64,000 bases of DNA from Cytobacillus sp. IB215665 (GTDB taxonomy: Bacteria > Bacillota > Bacilli > Bacillales > SM2101): NCBI RefSeq assembly GCF_033963835.1, contig NZ_JAXBME010000001.1, positions 426,415 through 490,414 on the forward strand, in the 5' to 3' direction. The notes under the pieces are model-generated. The model was not told the DNA's origin. It ran no database searches and was given only the letters and a program-made list of their open reading frames with translations. A program made the translations under genes and the position numbers. Of this stretch, positions 44,677-55,586 are shown piece after piece. The stretch's first letter is position 1, and every line of letters starts with the position of its first letter.

Positions 44677-45423
44677 ATGAAACAAGTCGTCCCAAAGCCG
44701 TTTACCTTTGAAGCAGGCGAACGTGCGGTGTTATTATTGCATGGCTTTACAGGTAATTCAGCTGATGTAAGAATGCTAGGAAGATTTTTAGAAAAGAAAG
44801 GCTATACGTGTCATGCACCTATTTATAAAGGGCATGGTGTTCCTCCAGAGGAGCTCGTTCATACTGGGCCAGAGGACTGGTGGCAGGACGTCATGGAAGC
44901 CTATCAACACTTAAAAGATAGAGGACATGAAGAAATAGCCGTAGCAGGTCTATCACTTGGGGGGGTATTTTCGTTAAAATTAGGTTACACTGTACCTATA
45001 AAAGCAATTGTTCCTATGTGTGCACCGATGTACATTAAGAGTGAAGAGGTCATGTACGAAGGTGTACTTGATTATGCAAGAGAATATAAGAAGTTTGAAG
45101 GGAAATCTGTTGAGCAAATTGACATAGAAATGCAGCAGTTTCAGCAAACGCCAATGACGACCTTAAAAGCACTACAGCAGTTAATAGCTGGTGTTAGAGA
45201 TCAAGTTGATTTAATTTATGCACCAACATTTGTCGTTCAAGCAAGACATGACAACATGATTAATACAGACAGCGCTAATATTATTTATAATCGTGTAGAA
45301 TCACCAATTAAGGAATTGAAATGGTATGAGGAATCTGGCCATGTGATTACGCTTGATCAAGAGCGGGAGCAGTTGCATGAAGATGTTTATGCCTTTTTAG
45401 ATAGCTTAGATTGGAATAACTAA
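44677..45423 (+). CDS. est: carboxylesterase Est (YvaK-like)
   Basis: 248-aa alpha/beta hydrolase. Oxyanion LLHGFTGNS near 21-28, nucleophile Ser93 in GLSLGG, Asp near 193 (ARHDNM) and His near 223 (SGHVI). The thermostable Geobacillus Est30-type enzymes prefer short acyl esters. AAAAGGAG precedes the ATG. It begins the est-rnr-smpB-ssrA group. Confidence 0.92.
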   Translation: MKQVVPKPFTFEAGERAVLLLHGFTGNSADVRMLGRFLEKKGYTCHAPIYKGHGVPPEELVHTGPEDWWQDVMEAYQHLKDRGHEEIAVAGLSLGGVFSLKLGYTVPIKAIVPMCAPMYIKSEEVMYEGVLDYAREYKKFEGKSVEQIDIEMQQFQQTPMTTLKALQQLIAGVRDQVDLIYAPTFVVQARHDNMINTDSANIIYNRVESPIKELKWYEESGHVITLDQEREQLHEDVYAFLDSLDWNN

Positions 45424-45581
45424 TTATTATTATATAATCAATGAAATAAGCGTGTTTAAAAAGGGAAGGATACAAGAAATTATTGTATTTCTATGAGGTT
45501 ACTACCCTTTGCTATGGAGTGTTTAGTATAATATTCCAAGCAGGCTGTGTGAAAAATGCTTTAAAAAGGAGGGGAGATACA

Positions 45582-47906
45582 ATGGATGAAATCCAGCAAC
45601 ATACCGATAAATTGCTATCTTTTATGAAAGAAGAAGCGTATAAGCCATTAACAGTACAAGAATTAGAGGAAGCGTTTGGCATAGAAGATTCATCTGATTT
45701 TAAGCAATTTGTCAAAGCACTTGTCTTAATGGAGGAGCAAGGGCAAGTCGTTAGAACAAGAAGCAATCGCTATGGACTACCAGAAAAAATGAATCTAGTT
45801 CGAGGCACGTTAACAGGTCATGCAAAAGGGTTTGCATTTGTCGTTCCTGATGACAAATCACTAGATGACGTCTTTATTCCACCAAACGAGTTAAAAAATG
45901 CAATGCATGGCGATGTCGTGCTTGTTCGCATTAACCCGCATTCTTCTGGCTCAAGAAAAGAAGGGTCAATCGTAAGAATATTAGATCGTGGTATTAAGGA
46001 AGCTGTAGGGACATTTGTGGAAAGTAAATATTTTGGGTTTGTTATTCCTGATAATAAAAAAATTGTAAATGACATTTTTATTCCGAAAGGGAAGACGGGT
46101 GGTGCAGTTGAAGGACATAAAGTTGTCGTTCGCTTAACTAGCTATCCAGAAGGTAGAATGAGTGCCGAAGGAGAAGTTATAGAAATCTTAGGTCATAAGA
46201 ATGACCCGGGTGTCGATATTCTCTCCATTATTCATAAACATGGACTACCTCAAGAGTTCCCATCTGCAGTAATAGAAGCAGCAAATTCAGTTCCTGAAAC
46301 TATATCAGAAGATGACATCAAAGATAGACGTGATTTACGTGACCAAGTTATTGTGACGATAGATGGAGCGGATGCTAAGGACTTAGATGATGCTGTTATG
46401 GTAACTAAACTATCGAATGGAAACTTTAAACTGGGAGTACATATTGCCGATGTCAGTCATTATGTCCAAGAGGGGGCAGAAATTGATATTGAGGCGCATG
46501 AAAGAGGAACGAGTGTTTATTTAGTCGATCGTGTGATTCCGATGATTCCACATCGACTATCAAATGGGATTTGTTCCTTGAATCCTCAAGTAGATCGATT
46601 GACCTTATCATGTGAAATGGAAATAAATGAAGTTGGTGATGTCGTTCATCATGAAATTTTTCAAAGTGTCATAAAAACGACTGAACGAATGACATATACG
46701 GATGTAAACAAAATTTTAACCGATAAGGATGAAGAATTAAGAGACAAGTATGATTCTTTAGTGCCTATGTTTGAGGATATGGCTGACCTTGCTGAAATGT
46801 TACGAAACAAAAGGATGCAACGTGGCGCGATTGATTTTGATTTTAAAGAGGCAAAAGTTCTAGTGAATCGTGAAGGTGCTCCTTATGATGTCGTACTTCG
46901 AGAGCGTTCAGTAGCAGAAAGGCTTATTGAAGAGTTTATGTTACTTGCCAATGAAACTGTCGCTGAACATTTTCATTGGATGAATGTACCTTTTATATAC
47001 CGTATTCACGAGGATCCTAATCCAGAAAAGTTAAATCGCTTTTTAGAGTTCATTACAAACTTTGGCTATGTAGTAAAAGGTACAGCAAATGAAATCCACC
47101 CTCGTGCTTTACAGGAGATCATTGAGGCGGTTCAGGGGCAGCCTGAAGAGGTTGTTGTATCAACAGTTATGCTACGCTCTATGAAGCAAGCTAAATATGA
47201 TCCAGAAAGCCTTGGTCATTTTGGGTTATCGACTGATTTTTATACTCATTTTACGTCACCAATTCGCCGTTATCCGGATTTGATCGTTCATAGGTTAATA
47301 CGTACATATTTAATTAATCGTCAATTAGATGAAAAGGTTCAACAAAGCTGGCAGGAGAAACTACCAGAAATTGCTGAGCATTCATCAAGTATGGAGCGAC
47401 GTGCGGTCGACGCTGAACGTGAAACGGATGAACTTAAAAAGACGGAGTTTATGGAAGATAAAATTGGTGAAGAGTTTGATGGAATTATAAGCTCAGTTAC
47501 TAATTTTGGTGTATTTGTTGAACTACCAAATACAATAGAGGGGCTTGTTCATGTTAGCTATTTAACAGATGACTATTACCGCTACGATGAACGCCACTAT
47601 GCGATGATTGGTGAACGAACTGGGAATGTTTTTCGTATTGGGGATGAAATAGCTGTAAGAGTTATTAACGTAAATAAAGATGAACGTTCAGTAGATTTTG
47701 AAGTAGTAGGTATGAAAGGTCGTCGCAAAACTTCAAAAGACGTACCAAAGGTCATCCATGCTGGCAAAGGACGCAAAAAAACGCATTCTTCTCGGAACAA
47801 ACAGCATGAAAAGAGCGAGCATGATGGAAAGAAAACCAAAAAGAAAAAGAAGTTTTACGAAAATGTCCCTAACGCTAAGCGTAAAAAGAAAAAGAAAAAG
47901 CGCTAG
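45582..47906 (+). CDS. rnr: ribonuclease R
   Basis: 774-aa 3'-5' exoribonuclease. N-terminal winged helix and cold-shock domains (about 1-225), RNB catalytic domain with [12 protein letters not shown] near 265, S1 domain (about 625-710) and a lysine-rich tail (for example [15 protein letters not shown] end). It degrades structured and tmRNA-tagged messages and lies next to smpB-ssrA. ATG 45582 follows AAAAGGAGGGG; the upstream in-frame ATG at 45483 is not used. Confidence 0.95.
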   Translation: MDEIQQHTDKLLSFMKEEAYKPLTVQELEEAFGIEDSSDFKQFVKALVLMEEQGQVVRTRSNRYGLPEKMNLVRGTLTGHAKGFAFVVPDDKSLDDVFIPPNELKNAMHGDVVLVRINPHSSGSRKEGSIVRILDRGIKEAVGTFVESKYFGFVIPDNKKIVNDIFIPKGKTGGAVEGHKVVVRLTSYPEGRMSAEGEVIEILGHKNDPGVDILSIIHKHGLPQEFPSAVIEAANSVPETISEDDIKDRRDLRDQVIVTIDGADAKDLDDAVMVTKLSNGNFKLGVHIADVSHYVQEGAEIDIEAHERGTSVYLVDRVIPMIPHRLSNGICSLNPQVDRLTLSCEMEINEVGDVVHHEIFQSVIKTTERMTYTDVNKILTDKDEELRDKYDSLVPMFEDMADLAEMLRNKRMQRGAIDFDFKEAKVLVNREGAPYDVVLRERSVAERLIEEFMLLANETVAEHFHWMNVPFIYRIHEDPNPEKLNRFLEFITNFGYVVKGTANEIHPRALQEIIEAVQGQPEEVVVSTVMLRSMKQAKYDPESLGHFGLSTDFYTHFTSPIRRYPDLIVHRLIRTYLINRQLDEKVQQSWQEKLPEIAEHSSSMERRAVDAERETDELKKTEFMEDKIGEEFDGIISSVTNFGVFVELPNTIEGLVHVSYLTDDYYRYDERHYAMIGERTGNVFRIGDEIAVRVINVNKDERSVDFEVVGMKGRRKTSKDVPKVIHAGKGRKKTHSSRNKQHEKSEHDGKKTKKKKKFYENVPNAKRKKKKKKR

Positions 47907-47908
47907 TA

Positions 47909-47948
47909 ATTCATAGCTACGAGTAAAATCGTAGCTATGAATTTTTTA
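47909..47948 (+). terminator. rnr terminator
   Basis: ATTCATAGCTACGA/TCGTAGCTATGAAT around GTAAAA, followed by T6. Confidence 0.93.
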
Positions 47949-48078
47949 GTATTATTAATATTAATTGCACAATACGTATTAATATTTGAAAGTTGTATAG
48001 AGGAGTTGTTAATATAGTTGCAATCTGAATTGAGCCTCTGTTAAAATATAATATACGTTTATATAGGGGGAACAATTG

Positions 48079-48549
48079 ATGCCACGCGGTCAAGGAAAAG
48101 TTATATCACAAAATAAAAAAGCATATCATGATTATTTTATTGAAGAAACATATGAGACTGGCATCGTTCTGCAAGGTACAGAAATAAAATCGATACGAGC
48201 TGGTAGAGTTAATTTAAAGGATGCATTTGCGAGAGTACAAAATGGTGAGGTATTTCTTCATAATATGCATGTAAGCCCGTATGAGCAGGGAAATCGTTAT
48301 AATCATGATCCACTTCGTACAAGAAAGCTGTTATTGCATAAGAAGGAAATTAGCAAGCTGATCGGGTATACAAAGGAAAATGGTTATGCTATCGTTCCAC
48401 TTAAGTTATATTTGAAGAATGGCTTTGCAAAAGTATTACTCGGCCTAGGAAAAGGTAAGAAGAAGTACGATAAACGTGAGGATTTAAAGAAGAAAGAAGC
48501 AAAACGTGAGGTCGAAAGGGCATTCCGCGATCGTCAGAAGTCATTTTAA
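48079..48549 (+). CDS. smpB: SsrA-binding protein SmpB
   Basis: 156 aa, binds tmRNA and delivers it to stalled ribosomes. [20 protein letters not shown] at the N-terminus and the basic C-terminal tail ([20 protein letters not shown]) that enters the mRNA channel. ATG 48079 follows AGGGGG; a TTG directly before it is in frame but not needed. Confidence 0.96.
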   Translation: MPRGQGKVISQNKKAYHDYFIEETYETGIVLQGTEIKSIRAGRVNLKDAFARVQNGEVFLHNMHVSPYEQGNRYNHDPLRTRKLLLHKKEISKLIGYTKENGYAIVPLKLYLKNGFAKVLLGLGKGKKKYDKREDLKKKEAKREVERAFRDRQKSF

Positions 48550-48715
48550 TTTTCCATAAATTGTTAATTGAAAAATAATGTGTATGTGCTATAATAATAA
48601 ATGTAGTCACGATAACAACATTAATTAACATAACTTAATATATATTGTAGCTTATCTATCCGTTTGTTACTTCCTTAAAGTTGTTCATCCTAAATATTGA
48701 ACAACATTTTATAAT

Positions 48716-49073
48716 GGGGACGTTACGGATTCGACAGGGATAGTTCGAGCTTAAGTTGCGAGTCGAGGGGATCGGCCTCGTTAAAACGTCAACGCCTATA
48801 ACTGGCAAAGAAAACAATAACTTCGCTTTAGCTGCTTAAGTCAGCTAGCGGTTCCTCCCTCCATCGCCCATGTGGTAGGGTAAGGAACTCACTTTAAGTG
48901 GGCTACGCCGGATTCCACCGTCTGAGGATGAAGGAAGAGAACAATCAGACTAGCAACTTGGAAGCCTGTCGATAGGCTGAAGAGTCCGCGAATTACTAAT
49001 ATATCGACTACACTCGTAGAAGCTTAAGTGACGATGTTTCTGGACGTGGGTTCGACTCCCACCGTCTCCACCA
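48716..49073 (+). ncRNA. ssrA: transfer-messenger RNA (tmRNA)
   Basis: 358 nt from GGGGACGTTACGGATTCGAC to the tRNA-like 3' half GTGGGTTCGACTCCCACCG and encoded CCA (49071-49073). The tag frame starts at the GGC of 48804 and ends at TAA 48837-48839, giving (A)GKENNNFALAA. The tag ends in ALAA as recognised by ClpXP. Confidence 0.97.
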
Positions 49074-49097
49074 AATACATACATTTGGTGGTTTTAT
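49068..49097 (+). terminator. tmRNA terminator
   Basis: CCACCAAAT/ATTTGGTGG with TTTTA behind; it begins in the encoded CCA end. Confidence 0.8.
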
Positions 49098-49226
49098 TTA
49101 TGTGTGTGACTGGAACCATAAAATTGCATCATATGTAACATTATGCTTCCATTTCTTTTGTGCAATATTATACTTCTAATACTTAAACAATGAGAAAGAA
49201 AATGACATTTTGATTTGGTGACCGTA

Positions 49227-49265
49227 AAGCATAAATTTTCTGTTTGGGAAATTTATGCTTTTTTT
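49227..49265 (+). terminator. second terminator downstream of ssrA
   Basis: AAGCATAAATTT/AAATTTATGCTT around TCTGTTTGGG with T9. No gene precedes it after ssrA; it could be a back-up terminator or end a small RNA from 49.1-49.2 kb. The rest of 49.07-49.54 kb holds nothing else I recognise. Confidence 0.85.
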
Positions 49266-49538
49266 GTGTCTATGTAATCGGTGCAGAATATAGTTATTTA
49301 TCAAAGTCGAACATTATAACGTTAAATATTACTTCTTTTTTGTTTATCAAAATCGACCTTAATAGAATTCATTTCTATACTGGGCAGTCCCAACACACCA
49401 ATAATTGATCAAGATCAATTTTTATAATAATGAAACATAATGATTATTGAGTCGATTAGTTCCAGTTCTTCAGAAATGAAAAATTGGAACTAATATTATC
49501 TTACATAATGAGAAACATATTTTGTGGTATATCATAGC

Positions 49539-50660
49539 TTAGCACCCATTACCTCCATTAGGTGTGAAGGCCACAGCAAATGAGTTCTCTCCCACAGGTA
49601 CCGTAGCAATCACCTGATGAGTTTTCACGTCTATGACTGAAACCGTCCCATTATTTTGTAAAACTTGCATATTTACGACATAAGCCAATTTGCCATCGGG
49701 ACTAAAGATCACATCAACTGACGCCTCTCCCACCTGTACACTAGCAATTACCTGATGAGTTTTCACATCTATGACTGAAACCGTCCCGTTATTTTGGACA
49801 GATCCATTATTTACGACATAAGCCAATTTGCCATCGGGCGTGAAGGATACATCAAATGAGTTCTCTCCCACCTGCACCGTGGCAATTACCTGATGAGTTT
49901 TCACGTCTATGACTGATACTCTTCCATTATTTTGTAAAACTTGCCTATTTACGACATAAGCCAATTTGCCATCGAGCGAGAAGGCTACAGCAAATGATTG
50001 CAAACCCACCTGCACCGTAGCAATCACCTGATGAGTTTTTACATCTATGACTGAAATCGTCCCGTTATTTTGGCCAAATCCATTATTTACGACATAAGCC
50101 AATTTGCCATCGGGCGTGAAGGATACATCAAGTGGGTTCTCTCCCACAGGTACCGTAGCAATCACCTGATGAGTTTTCACGTCTATGACTGAAACCGTTC
50201 CATTATCTTGTGAAAATTGGCTATTTACGACATAAGCCAATTTGCCATCGAGCGAGAAGGCCACAGCAAATGATTGCAATCCTACCTGCACCGTAGAAAT
50301 CACCTGATGAGTTTTCACATCTATGACTGAAATCGTCCCGTTATTTTGGCCAAATCCATTATTTACGACATAAGCCAATTTACCATCGGGAGTAAAGGAC
50401 ACATTTTGTGGATCCTCTCCCATCTGTACCGTAGCAACCACCTGATGAGTTTTCACGTCTATGACTGAAACCATCCCGTTATTTGGGAAAAATCCTTCAT
50501 TTACGACATAAGCCAATTTGCCATCGGGCGTGAAGGCCACATCACGTGATTCTTCTCCCACCTGCACCGTAGCAATCACCTGATGAGTTTTCACATCAAT
50601 GACTGATACACTTCCATTATTTGGGCTAATTCCATTATTTACGACATAAGCCATTACCAT
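49539..50660 (-). CDS. YVTN beta-propeller protein, eight repeats
   Basis: 373 aa made almost wholly of eight copies of a 46-residue unit, core SVIDVKTHQVIATVQVG and FTPDGKLAYVVN. The DNA units are 138 bp and nearly identical (ACCTGATGAGTTTTCAC recurs on the plus strand), so they arose recently by tandem duplication. The protein begins inside a unit (AYVVNNG) and ends VAFTPNGGNGC, allowing first and last strands to close the ring. No signal peptide or anchor. ATG 50658-50660 follows AAGGTGA. Function unknown; the family is a binding scaffold. Confidence 0.8.
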   Translation of the reverse strand: MVMAYVVNNGISPNNGSVSVIDVKTHQVIATVQVGEESRDVAFTPDGKLAYVVNEGFFPNNGMVSVIDVKTHQVVATVQMGEDPQNVSFTPDGKLAYVVNNGFGQNNGTISVIDVKTHQVISTVQVGLQSFAVAFSLDGKLAYVVNSQFSQDNGTVSVIDVKTHQVIATVPVGENPLDVSFTPDGKLAYVVNNGFGQNNGTISVIDVKTHQVIATVQVGLQSFAVAFSLDGKLAYVVNRQVLQNNGRVSVIDVKTHQVIATVQVGENSFDVSFTPDGKLAYVVNNGSVQNNGTVSVIDVKTHQVIASVQVGEASVDVIFSPDGKLAYVVNMQVLQNNGTVSVIDVKTHQVIATVPVGENSFAVAFTPNGGNGC

Positions 50661-51016
50661 AAGAATCACCTTATTTAATTTATTACCTTAATATATGAAC
50701 GGTTGTTTGAATATGCGATACTATATTTATTGGTGAGGTTCATATCAAAAGCGTAATAAGATTGTATACCATATTCAAAACTAGTTTACATAATGTCAAC
50801 TATCGGAACCAATACAATTTCACAACCCTTGATATAGAACGTTTTTTAAGGTTGAAAATTTTTCATATATACATGATTTTATATATTGTTGAATTATAAA
50901 GGTTTTGAAGAGGGGGAATTTTATTATTTCCGGAATTTCTTGCATAAAAAGTTTTTGCAACATGAGGTGTTAGTAAACATAAGTTGAGTTTCCAACTAAT
51001 TAACCGATAGTGTTGT
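50661..51016. other. intergenic upstream of the first YVTN gene
   Basis: No gene. Contains AGTAAACATAAGTTGAGTT at about 50969, a left-flank block also found near 54513 and 56545, in front of hairpin-family copies. Confidence 0.4.
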
Positions 51017-51146
51017 TCGACAATATGGCGCAAGAATATAGTAATAAAAGCTATCTCGACTAAATTAAAGATATTACCTATTTAAAATAGGTCAGCCAGA
51101 AAAAATACTGGTTGAACTCATAATACTTTATGGCGCTATATTGAAT
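51017..51146. repeat. TIR hairpin-family repeat R1 (long form)
   Basis: TTCGACAATATGGCGC at the left and GGCGCTATATTGAATA at the right enclose about 100 bases starting AAGAATATAGTAA. The same left part occurs at 53165 (R2) and 54552 (R3). Confidence 0.65.
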
Positions 51147-51263
51147 AATAACGGGAACATCCAAATCGACCCCTCCCATATTTAATACCTTAAAAACAAT
51201 AGTGAAAATTAATAAAGCTTTTTCTTTAAGGTATTTTCGCATTAATTGTTGCTTTTAATAAAA

Positions 51264-51346
51264 GGCTGTTTTTGTGGCATCTTTCTTCTATAAAGACATC
51301 TTTTGCTCTATTTTAGGAACTAAAGAAAAAGTTTACGAAAAGAGCC
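51264..51346 (+). repeat. MITE-like element, copy D (short)
   Basis: GGCTGTTTTTGTGGCATC ... AAGTTTACGAAAAGAGCC, 83 bp. It shares GGCATCTTTTCTTCTATAAA-like sequence with copy C, with an internal deletion. Confidence 0.65.
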
Positions 51347-51487
51347 TTAATTATTAATCCATGACGAGAACATCCCAACTTCTACGATTTATTCTCATTC
51401 TTAAGGTTTTTGTAAGAAATAAGAGATAAAAAAGAAAATTATGATAGGTATGATATGACATAGAAGGTATGAGGGAGTTGGTTAAAG

Positions 51488-53011
51488 GTGAAAAAAAGAA
51501 TAATAGTCATATTTTTAATTATTTTTATATTTTTTTCAGCAATGAACAACGTAGAAGCAAAGAGTGCGATTAACAATATTGATTTTGAACAATTGGAAGA
51601 GTATATAGAACAAGAAATGAACAAGCACAAAGTCCCTGGTATGGCTTTTGTGCTAATTGCAAATGAAGAACCTGTTTATATGAACGGGTTTGGGAGCCAA
51701 AAAATTGGAAGTGATATTAAAGTTGACGGGCAGACGAACTTTGGGCTTGCTTCTGTATCTAAATCGATGACTGCCTTGGCTGTTACGCAATTAGCTGAAC
51801 AGGGCTTACTAGACGTTGATGCGACCGTGGTAGAGTACTTGCCATGGTTTATTTCGCAAAATCAAGAACTTTCAAAACAGGTGACTATTCGCCATTTGTT
51901 ACAACATAGTAGTGGTATTCCAACCACCTCATATGGACTTGAAATAGAAGATAGTTCTAATAATGGATTAGAAAGACAAGTAAAAAGAATTAGTGAAATT
52001 AAACTGGTATTTGTACCTGGTGAAAGTTTTGAATATTCTAATTTCAACTATTGGACGCTTGGTCTTATCATTGAAAAAGTATCAGGTATGAATTATCATG
52101 AAGCAATGAATAAGTTAGTATTCCAGCCATTAGGGATGGAACGGACTGGATTTTACACAAAGGTGTCTAAGTTAAATAATTTATCTGTAGGACATCGCTT
52201 AGAAGCGGGGAAGAACAAACCATTTGATTATGCTCCTCCATATCCAACGGTTGCATCGGGAGGAATATATAGTAATGTGGAAGATGTTGGACGTTACATA
52301 ACTACACTACTACAAGAAGGACAATATAAAGGGCGTCAAGTAATTCCAAGTGAGGCAGTAAGCGAATTGTTTATGGAACCCTTCTCTATTTCTGATAATG
52401 AACGATATGGTTATGGGTGGGAAATCTCTCAGGAAGAGAATACTAAGGTGATAGATCATGGTGGAGATTATCCTAACTTTACAGCAGACGTGTATTTGTT
52501 TCCAGAATACAGTCTAGGGTTTGCCTTACTTTCAAATTCCCAAAATGATGTCACTCATTCTATCAGTGAGAATATTAAAAATTACATCTTGGGTGATAAA
52601 CTAGAACAGGCAGCATCGTGGAAAGAAGATGAGTACCAATTAGCGAAGGTTATTTTATTAGTTGCAACGGGATTATTGGGTCTTATAACATTTTTCGTCT
52701 TATCATTGGTGTGGAGGTTCAGAAATTTTAAATTAGTATTTACCAGGAAAATAAACAGAATCAAAATAATTTTTCAACTAATTCTAATTCCTATAATATT
52801 CATCGGAGCGGCTACAGTAGGTGTCTATTTTCCTATATTCATGATTGGTTCATATCGCATTGCAGTATTGTATGCACCAGACTTGGTTTATAGCATCATA
52901 GTACTTTCAAGTGCTTTACTGTTAATTGGACTACTCTTTATCATTAGTGCTTTTATACGTTCAACTAAATATATACATCATGAAAAAGGGAAAGTTATAG
53001 TGACTAAATGA
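51488..53011 (+). CDS. serine hydrolase (class C beta-lactamase/PBP fold) with membrane tail
   Basis: 507 aa. Signal sequence or anchor at 1-25, then a beta-lactamase-related domain: SxxK in SVSKSMTAL near 92, YxN in YSNFNYW near 179 and HGGDYPNF near 318 replacing the KTG motif. Three to four membrane segments follow (about 385-500). Such proteins act outside the cell as D-stereospecific peptidases or esterases; the substrate is not known. GTG 51488 follows GGGAG. Confidence 0.87.
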   Translation: MKKRIIVIFLIIFIFFSAMNNVEAKSAINNIDFEQLEEYIEQEMNKHKVPGMAFVLIANEEPVYMNGFGSQKIGSDIKVDGQTNFGLASVSKSMTALAVTQLAEQGLLDVDATVVEYLPWFISQNQELSKQVTIRHLLQHSSGIPTTSYGLEIEDSSNNGLERQVKRISEIKLVFVPGESFEYSNFNYWTLGLIIEKVSGMNYHEAMNKLVFQPLGMERTGFYTKVSKLNNLSVGHRLEAGKNKPFDYAPPYPTVASGGIYSNVEDVGRYITTLLQEGQYKGRQVIPSEAVSELFMEPFSISDNERYGYGWEISQEENTKVIDHGGDYPNFTADVYLFPEYSLGFALLSNSQNDVTHSISENIKNYILGDKLEQAASWKEDEYQLAKVILLVATGLLGLITFFVLSLVWRFRNFKLVFTRKINRIKIIFQLILIPIIFIGAATVGVYFPIFMIGSYRIAVLYAPDLVYSIIVLSSALLLIGLLFIISAFIRSTKYIHHEKGKVIVTK

Positions 53012-53164
53012 GCAATTTTTATAATGAAAAACATAGAAGAAGGTTATTGCGTTATCTATCAGCAAGAAACTCAGACAGGTGTTTTAAATTACTTTTTCAT
53101 AATGTAAAACACCATGTACAACAAGAAATTTATGACAGTATTAACAATTAGAACTCCAAGTCAT

Positions 53165-53252
53165 CTTCCACAATCTGGCGTAAGAATATAGTAAAGGTAT
53201 ATCTATGTATAAGTTATTCAATTTTAGGTTATATAATGCCAGTTATCGGAAG
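53165..53252. repeat. TIR hairpin-family repeat R2 (partial)
   Basis: TTCCACAATCTGGCGTAAGAATATAGTAAAGG, i.e. the left end of the R1 form (block at 53165-53196), followed by divergent sequence ending ATAATGCCAGTTATCGG, which resembles ATAATGTCAACTATCGG near 50790. Confidence 0.5.
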
Positions 53253-53302
53253 TCTAACAGAATAGCAAAAACACCTGAGGCATCTTGCTATTCTGTATTC
53301 AA

Positions 53303-54340
53303 TTAATTTGGATTGATAACAACAGACCTCGGCCCGTCACCAACAGGGATCGTTGCAATTACACTATGTGTCTTTGTATCTATTACCGTAACAGTACCGA
53401 CATCATGATTTGGAACATACAGTAACTGTCCATCAGGAGTAATCGCCATCTTGATTGGAATATCTAATCCACCTACGAAGACAGTAGCGATTACAAGATG
53501 TGTTTTCGTATCTATCACTGATATATTACTGTCACCTTCATTTGCAACATATACAAATTGTTCATCTGGTGTTATCACAAAATTAATAGGATTTCTACCA
53601 ACAGGTACTGTTGCAATTACACTATGTGTTTTTGTATCTATTACCCCAATAAAATTATCATTTCCGACTGCAACATACAATAATTTACTATCAGGTATAA
53701 TCACCATTGCACCTGGACGATCAATGTCTCCTCCAACAGGGATAGTAGCAATCACACGATGCACTTTCGTGTCTATCACTGAAACATCATTTGTGATTTC
53801 ATTTGAAATATAGGCTAATTTTCCATCCGGTGTGATTACAACAGTATCCGGATCACGACCAACAGGTACTGTAGCAATTATACTCTGTGTTTTTGTATCT
53901 ATTACCGTAACAAAATTTTCATTTCCAACTGCAAAATAAAGTAATTCCCCATCAGGTGTAACCTCCATGTCACTAGGAAAGTCAAGGTCTCCAACAGGGA
54001 TAGTAGCAATCACACGGTGCGTTTTTACATCTATAACAGAAACATTATCTGAATCTGCATTTGAAATATAGGCTAATTTTCCATCCGATGTGATTACAAC
54101 AGTATCGGGGTCAAGACCAACAGGTACTGTTGCAATAACACTATGTGTTTTTGTATCTATTACCGTAACAAAATTTTCATTTCCAACTGCAACATAAAGT
54201 AATTTCCCATCAGGTGTAATCTCTATGTCACTAGGGAAATCAAGGTTTCCAACAGGGATAGTAGCAATCACACGGTGCGTCTTTATATCTATAACTGAAA
54301 CATTGTCTGTATCTTCATTAGTCACATAAGCTATTCCCAC
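53303..54340 (-). CDS. YVTN beta-propeller protein, eight repeats, second copy
   Basis: 345 aa with eight blades in an alternating pattern: NVSVIDIKTHRVIATIPVG units alternate with FVTVIDTKTHSVIATVPVG units, giving a supra-repeat of about 86 residues. It begins GIAYVTNEDTD and ends DGPRSVVINPN, the same circular cut as the first YVTN protein. No signal peptide. The start region (TAGGTGATTTGTGTG) parallels AAGGTGATTCTTATG of the other gene; I prefer GTG 54338-54340. More diverged repeats than the first copy. Function unknown. Confidence 0.78.
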   Translation of the reverse strand: MGIAYVTNEDTDNVSVIDIKTHRVIATIPVGNLDFPSDIEITPDGKLLYVAVGNENFVTVIDTKTHSVIATVPVGLDPDTVVITSDGKLAYISNADSDNVSVIDVKTHRVIATIPVGDLDFPSDMEVTPDGELLYFAVGNENFVTVIDTKTQSIIATVPVGRDPDTVVITPDGKLAYISNEITNDVSVIDTKVHRVIATIPVGGDIDRPGAMVIIPDSKLLYVAVGNDNFIGVIDTKTHSVIATVPVGRNPINFVITPDEQFVYVANEGDSNISVIDTKTHLVIATVFVGGLDIPIKMAITPDGQLLYVPNHDVGTVTVIDTKTHSVIATIPVGDGPRSVVINPN

Positions 54341-54512
54341 ACAAATCACCTACCTCATTATTTGTTACTCTTACTATATGAAGGATGGGATGTATTTAAC
54401 ATTCAACCTTTTAATTAAAGGATCCCGAAAGAGTACTCCTTATTGAGGCAAGTGGAAATGATTGTCGAATAGTAATAAGAGCGGTCTTAGCCATTTTGTC
54501 TCAAAATTATGG

Positions 54513-54700
54513 GTAGTAAACTCAAGTTGAGTTGTGTTTACTACTTATATGCTATTCAACAATATGGCGCAAGAATTTAGTAAAGGGGTATACCAGTTAC
54601 CTAAATAATAAGGAAAAAAGTTTAACTAGAAATGAATGATTGAGATCATAATACGATATGGCGCTAATTTGAAAGGTTAGCGTCATTTTCATTTTAGGCC
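54513..54700. repeat. TIR hairpin-family repeats R3 and S1
   Basis: AGTAAACTCAAGTTGAGTT, then TTCAACAATATGGCGCAAG at 54554, a 100-base interior like R1, then GGCGCTAA/TTAGCGTC hairpin at about 54659-54684 and CATTTTAGGCC. The rest of 54.34-54.94 kb holds no gene. Confidence 0.6.
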
Positions 54701-54945
54701 AAGATTGGCTGAACAAAAAGTATTTTGGTTTATTATTTTGCAGGCAATAAATTGTAGGAAGATCTCTATATCTAGACAGAGTATATAAGCTTGCTTATAG
54801 AGGTTTTTAACATTTATGAAACAACTGAATCAATTGGTATGGAAAATTATATATGGTTTATTATTAGTGAAGTGGAGTTATAAACCTTTTTATTTTTGGC
54901 AAATAAACTATATTAAATAATACAAAGAGAATTAGGAGATATAAA

Positions 54946-55374
54946 ATGAAAAGAGTAAATCTAATTCTATTCCTTATTATGTTTTTTATACATGGGTGCC
55001 AGCAACCAACTAGTTCCCATGATTTAAAGCCACCAAAACCGACTATAACCGTTGATAATCAAGTAATCTCTTACAATATAGGAACATATTCCTGGTGAGA
55101 TGCTGGGAAAGCTGTTAATGTTGACTCTGCATCCCCTCCCGAAATGGTGAAAGAAGTAAATGAAGTTAAGAATGAAGGAACCATTTCTATTAATTTTATA
55201 TATGAACCTACTTTAATTGAAGTAGGAATTTGGGAAAACGATGGAGTAGAATTTAAAGAAGTTAATAACGATCAAATTGCATTACCAAATAATAAAGGTG
55301 AATTTATTTACGTCATTCATGCAAGATGGGATGAAGGTGATGGGATTTATACTTTCGCAATAAAAACAAATTAA
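54946..55374 (+). pseudogene. lipoprotein gene with in-frame stop
   Basis: Frame of 142 codons broken by TGA at 55096-55098 (codon 51). Before it: signal peptide and lipobox FFIHGC with Cys near residue 18. After it: SPPEMVKEVNEVKNEG and a beta-rich domain to NGEF-like/KTN end. The stop stands in GTYSW-TGA-DAG, where a Cys codon (TGT/TGC) would be one change away. Ribosome binding site TAGGAG is intact. A truncated 50-residue lipopeptide could still be made. Family not recognised. Confidence 0.65.
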
Positions 55375-55586
55375 GATTGTACCTTGGACCCAATTGCTAA
55401 AATAATAATTAGTAAAGGTGCTTTGATAAAGTTAATAATAGTAAAGAAAAAATATAATTTATTTGGTATAATTATGAAAAAATGTTCAATGGAGTAGGTT
55501 TATTAGATTATTTTTTGGGCGATGAAAATTATTCAATAATAGAACTAATTACTTTTCACAATAGAACAAAGGAACGAGAGATAAAA

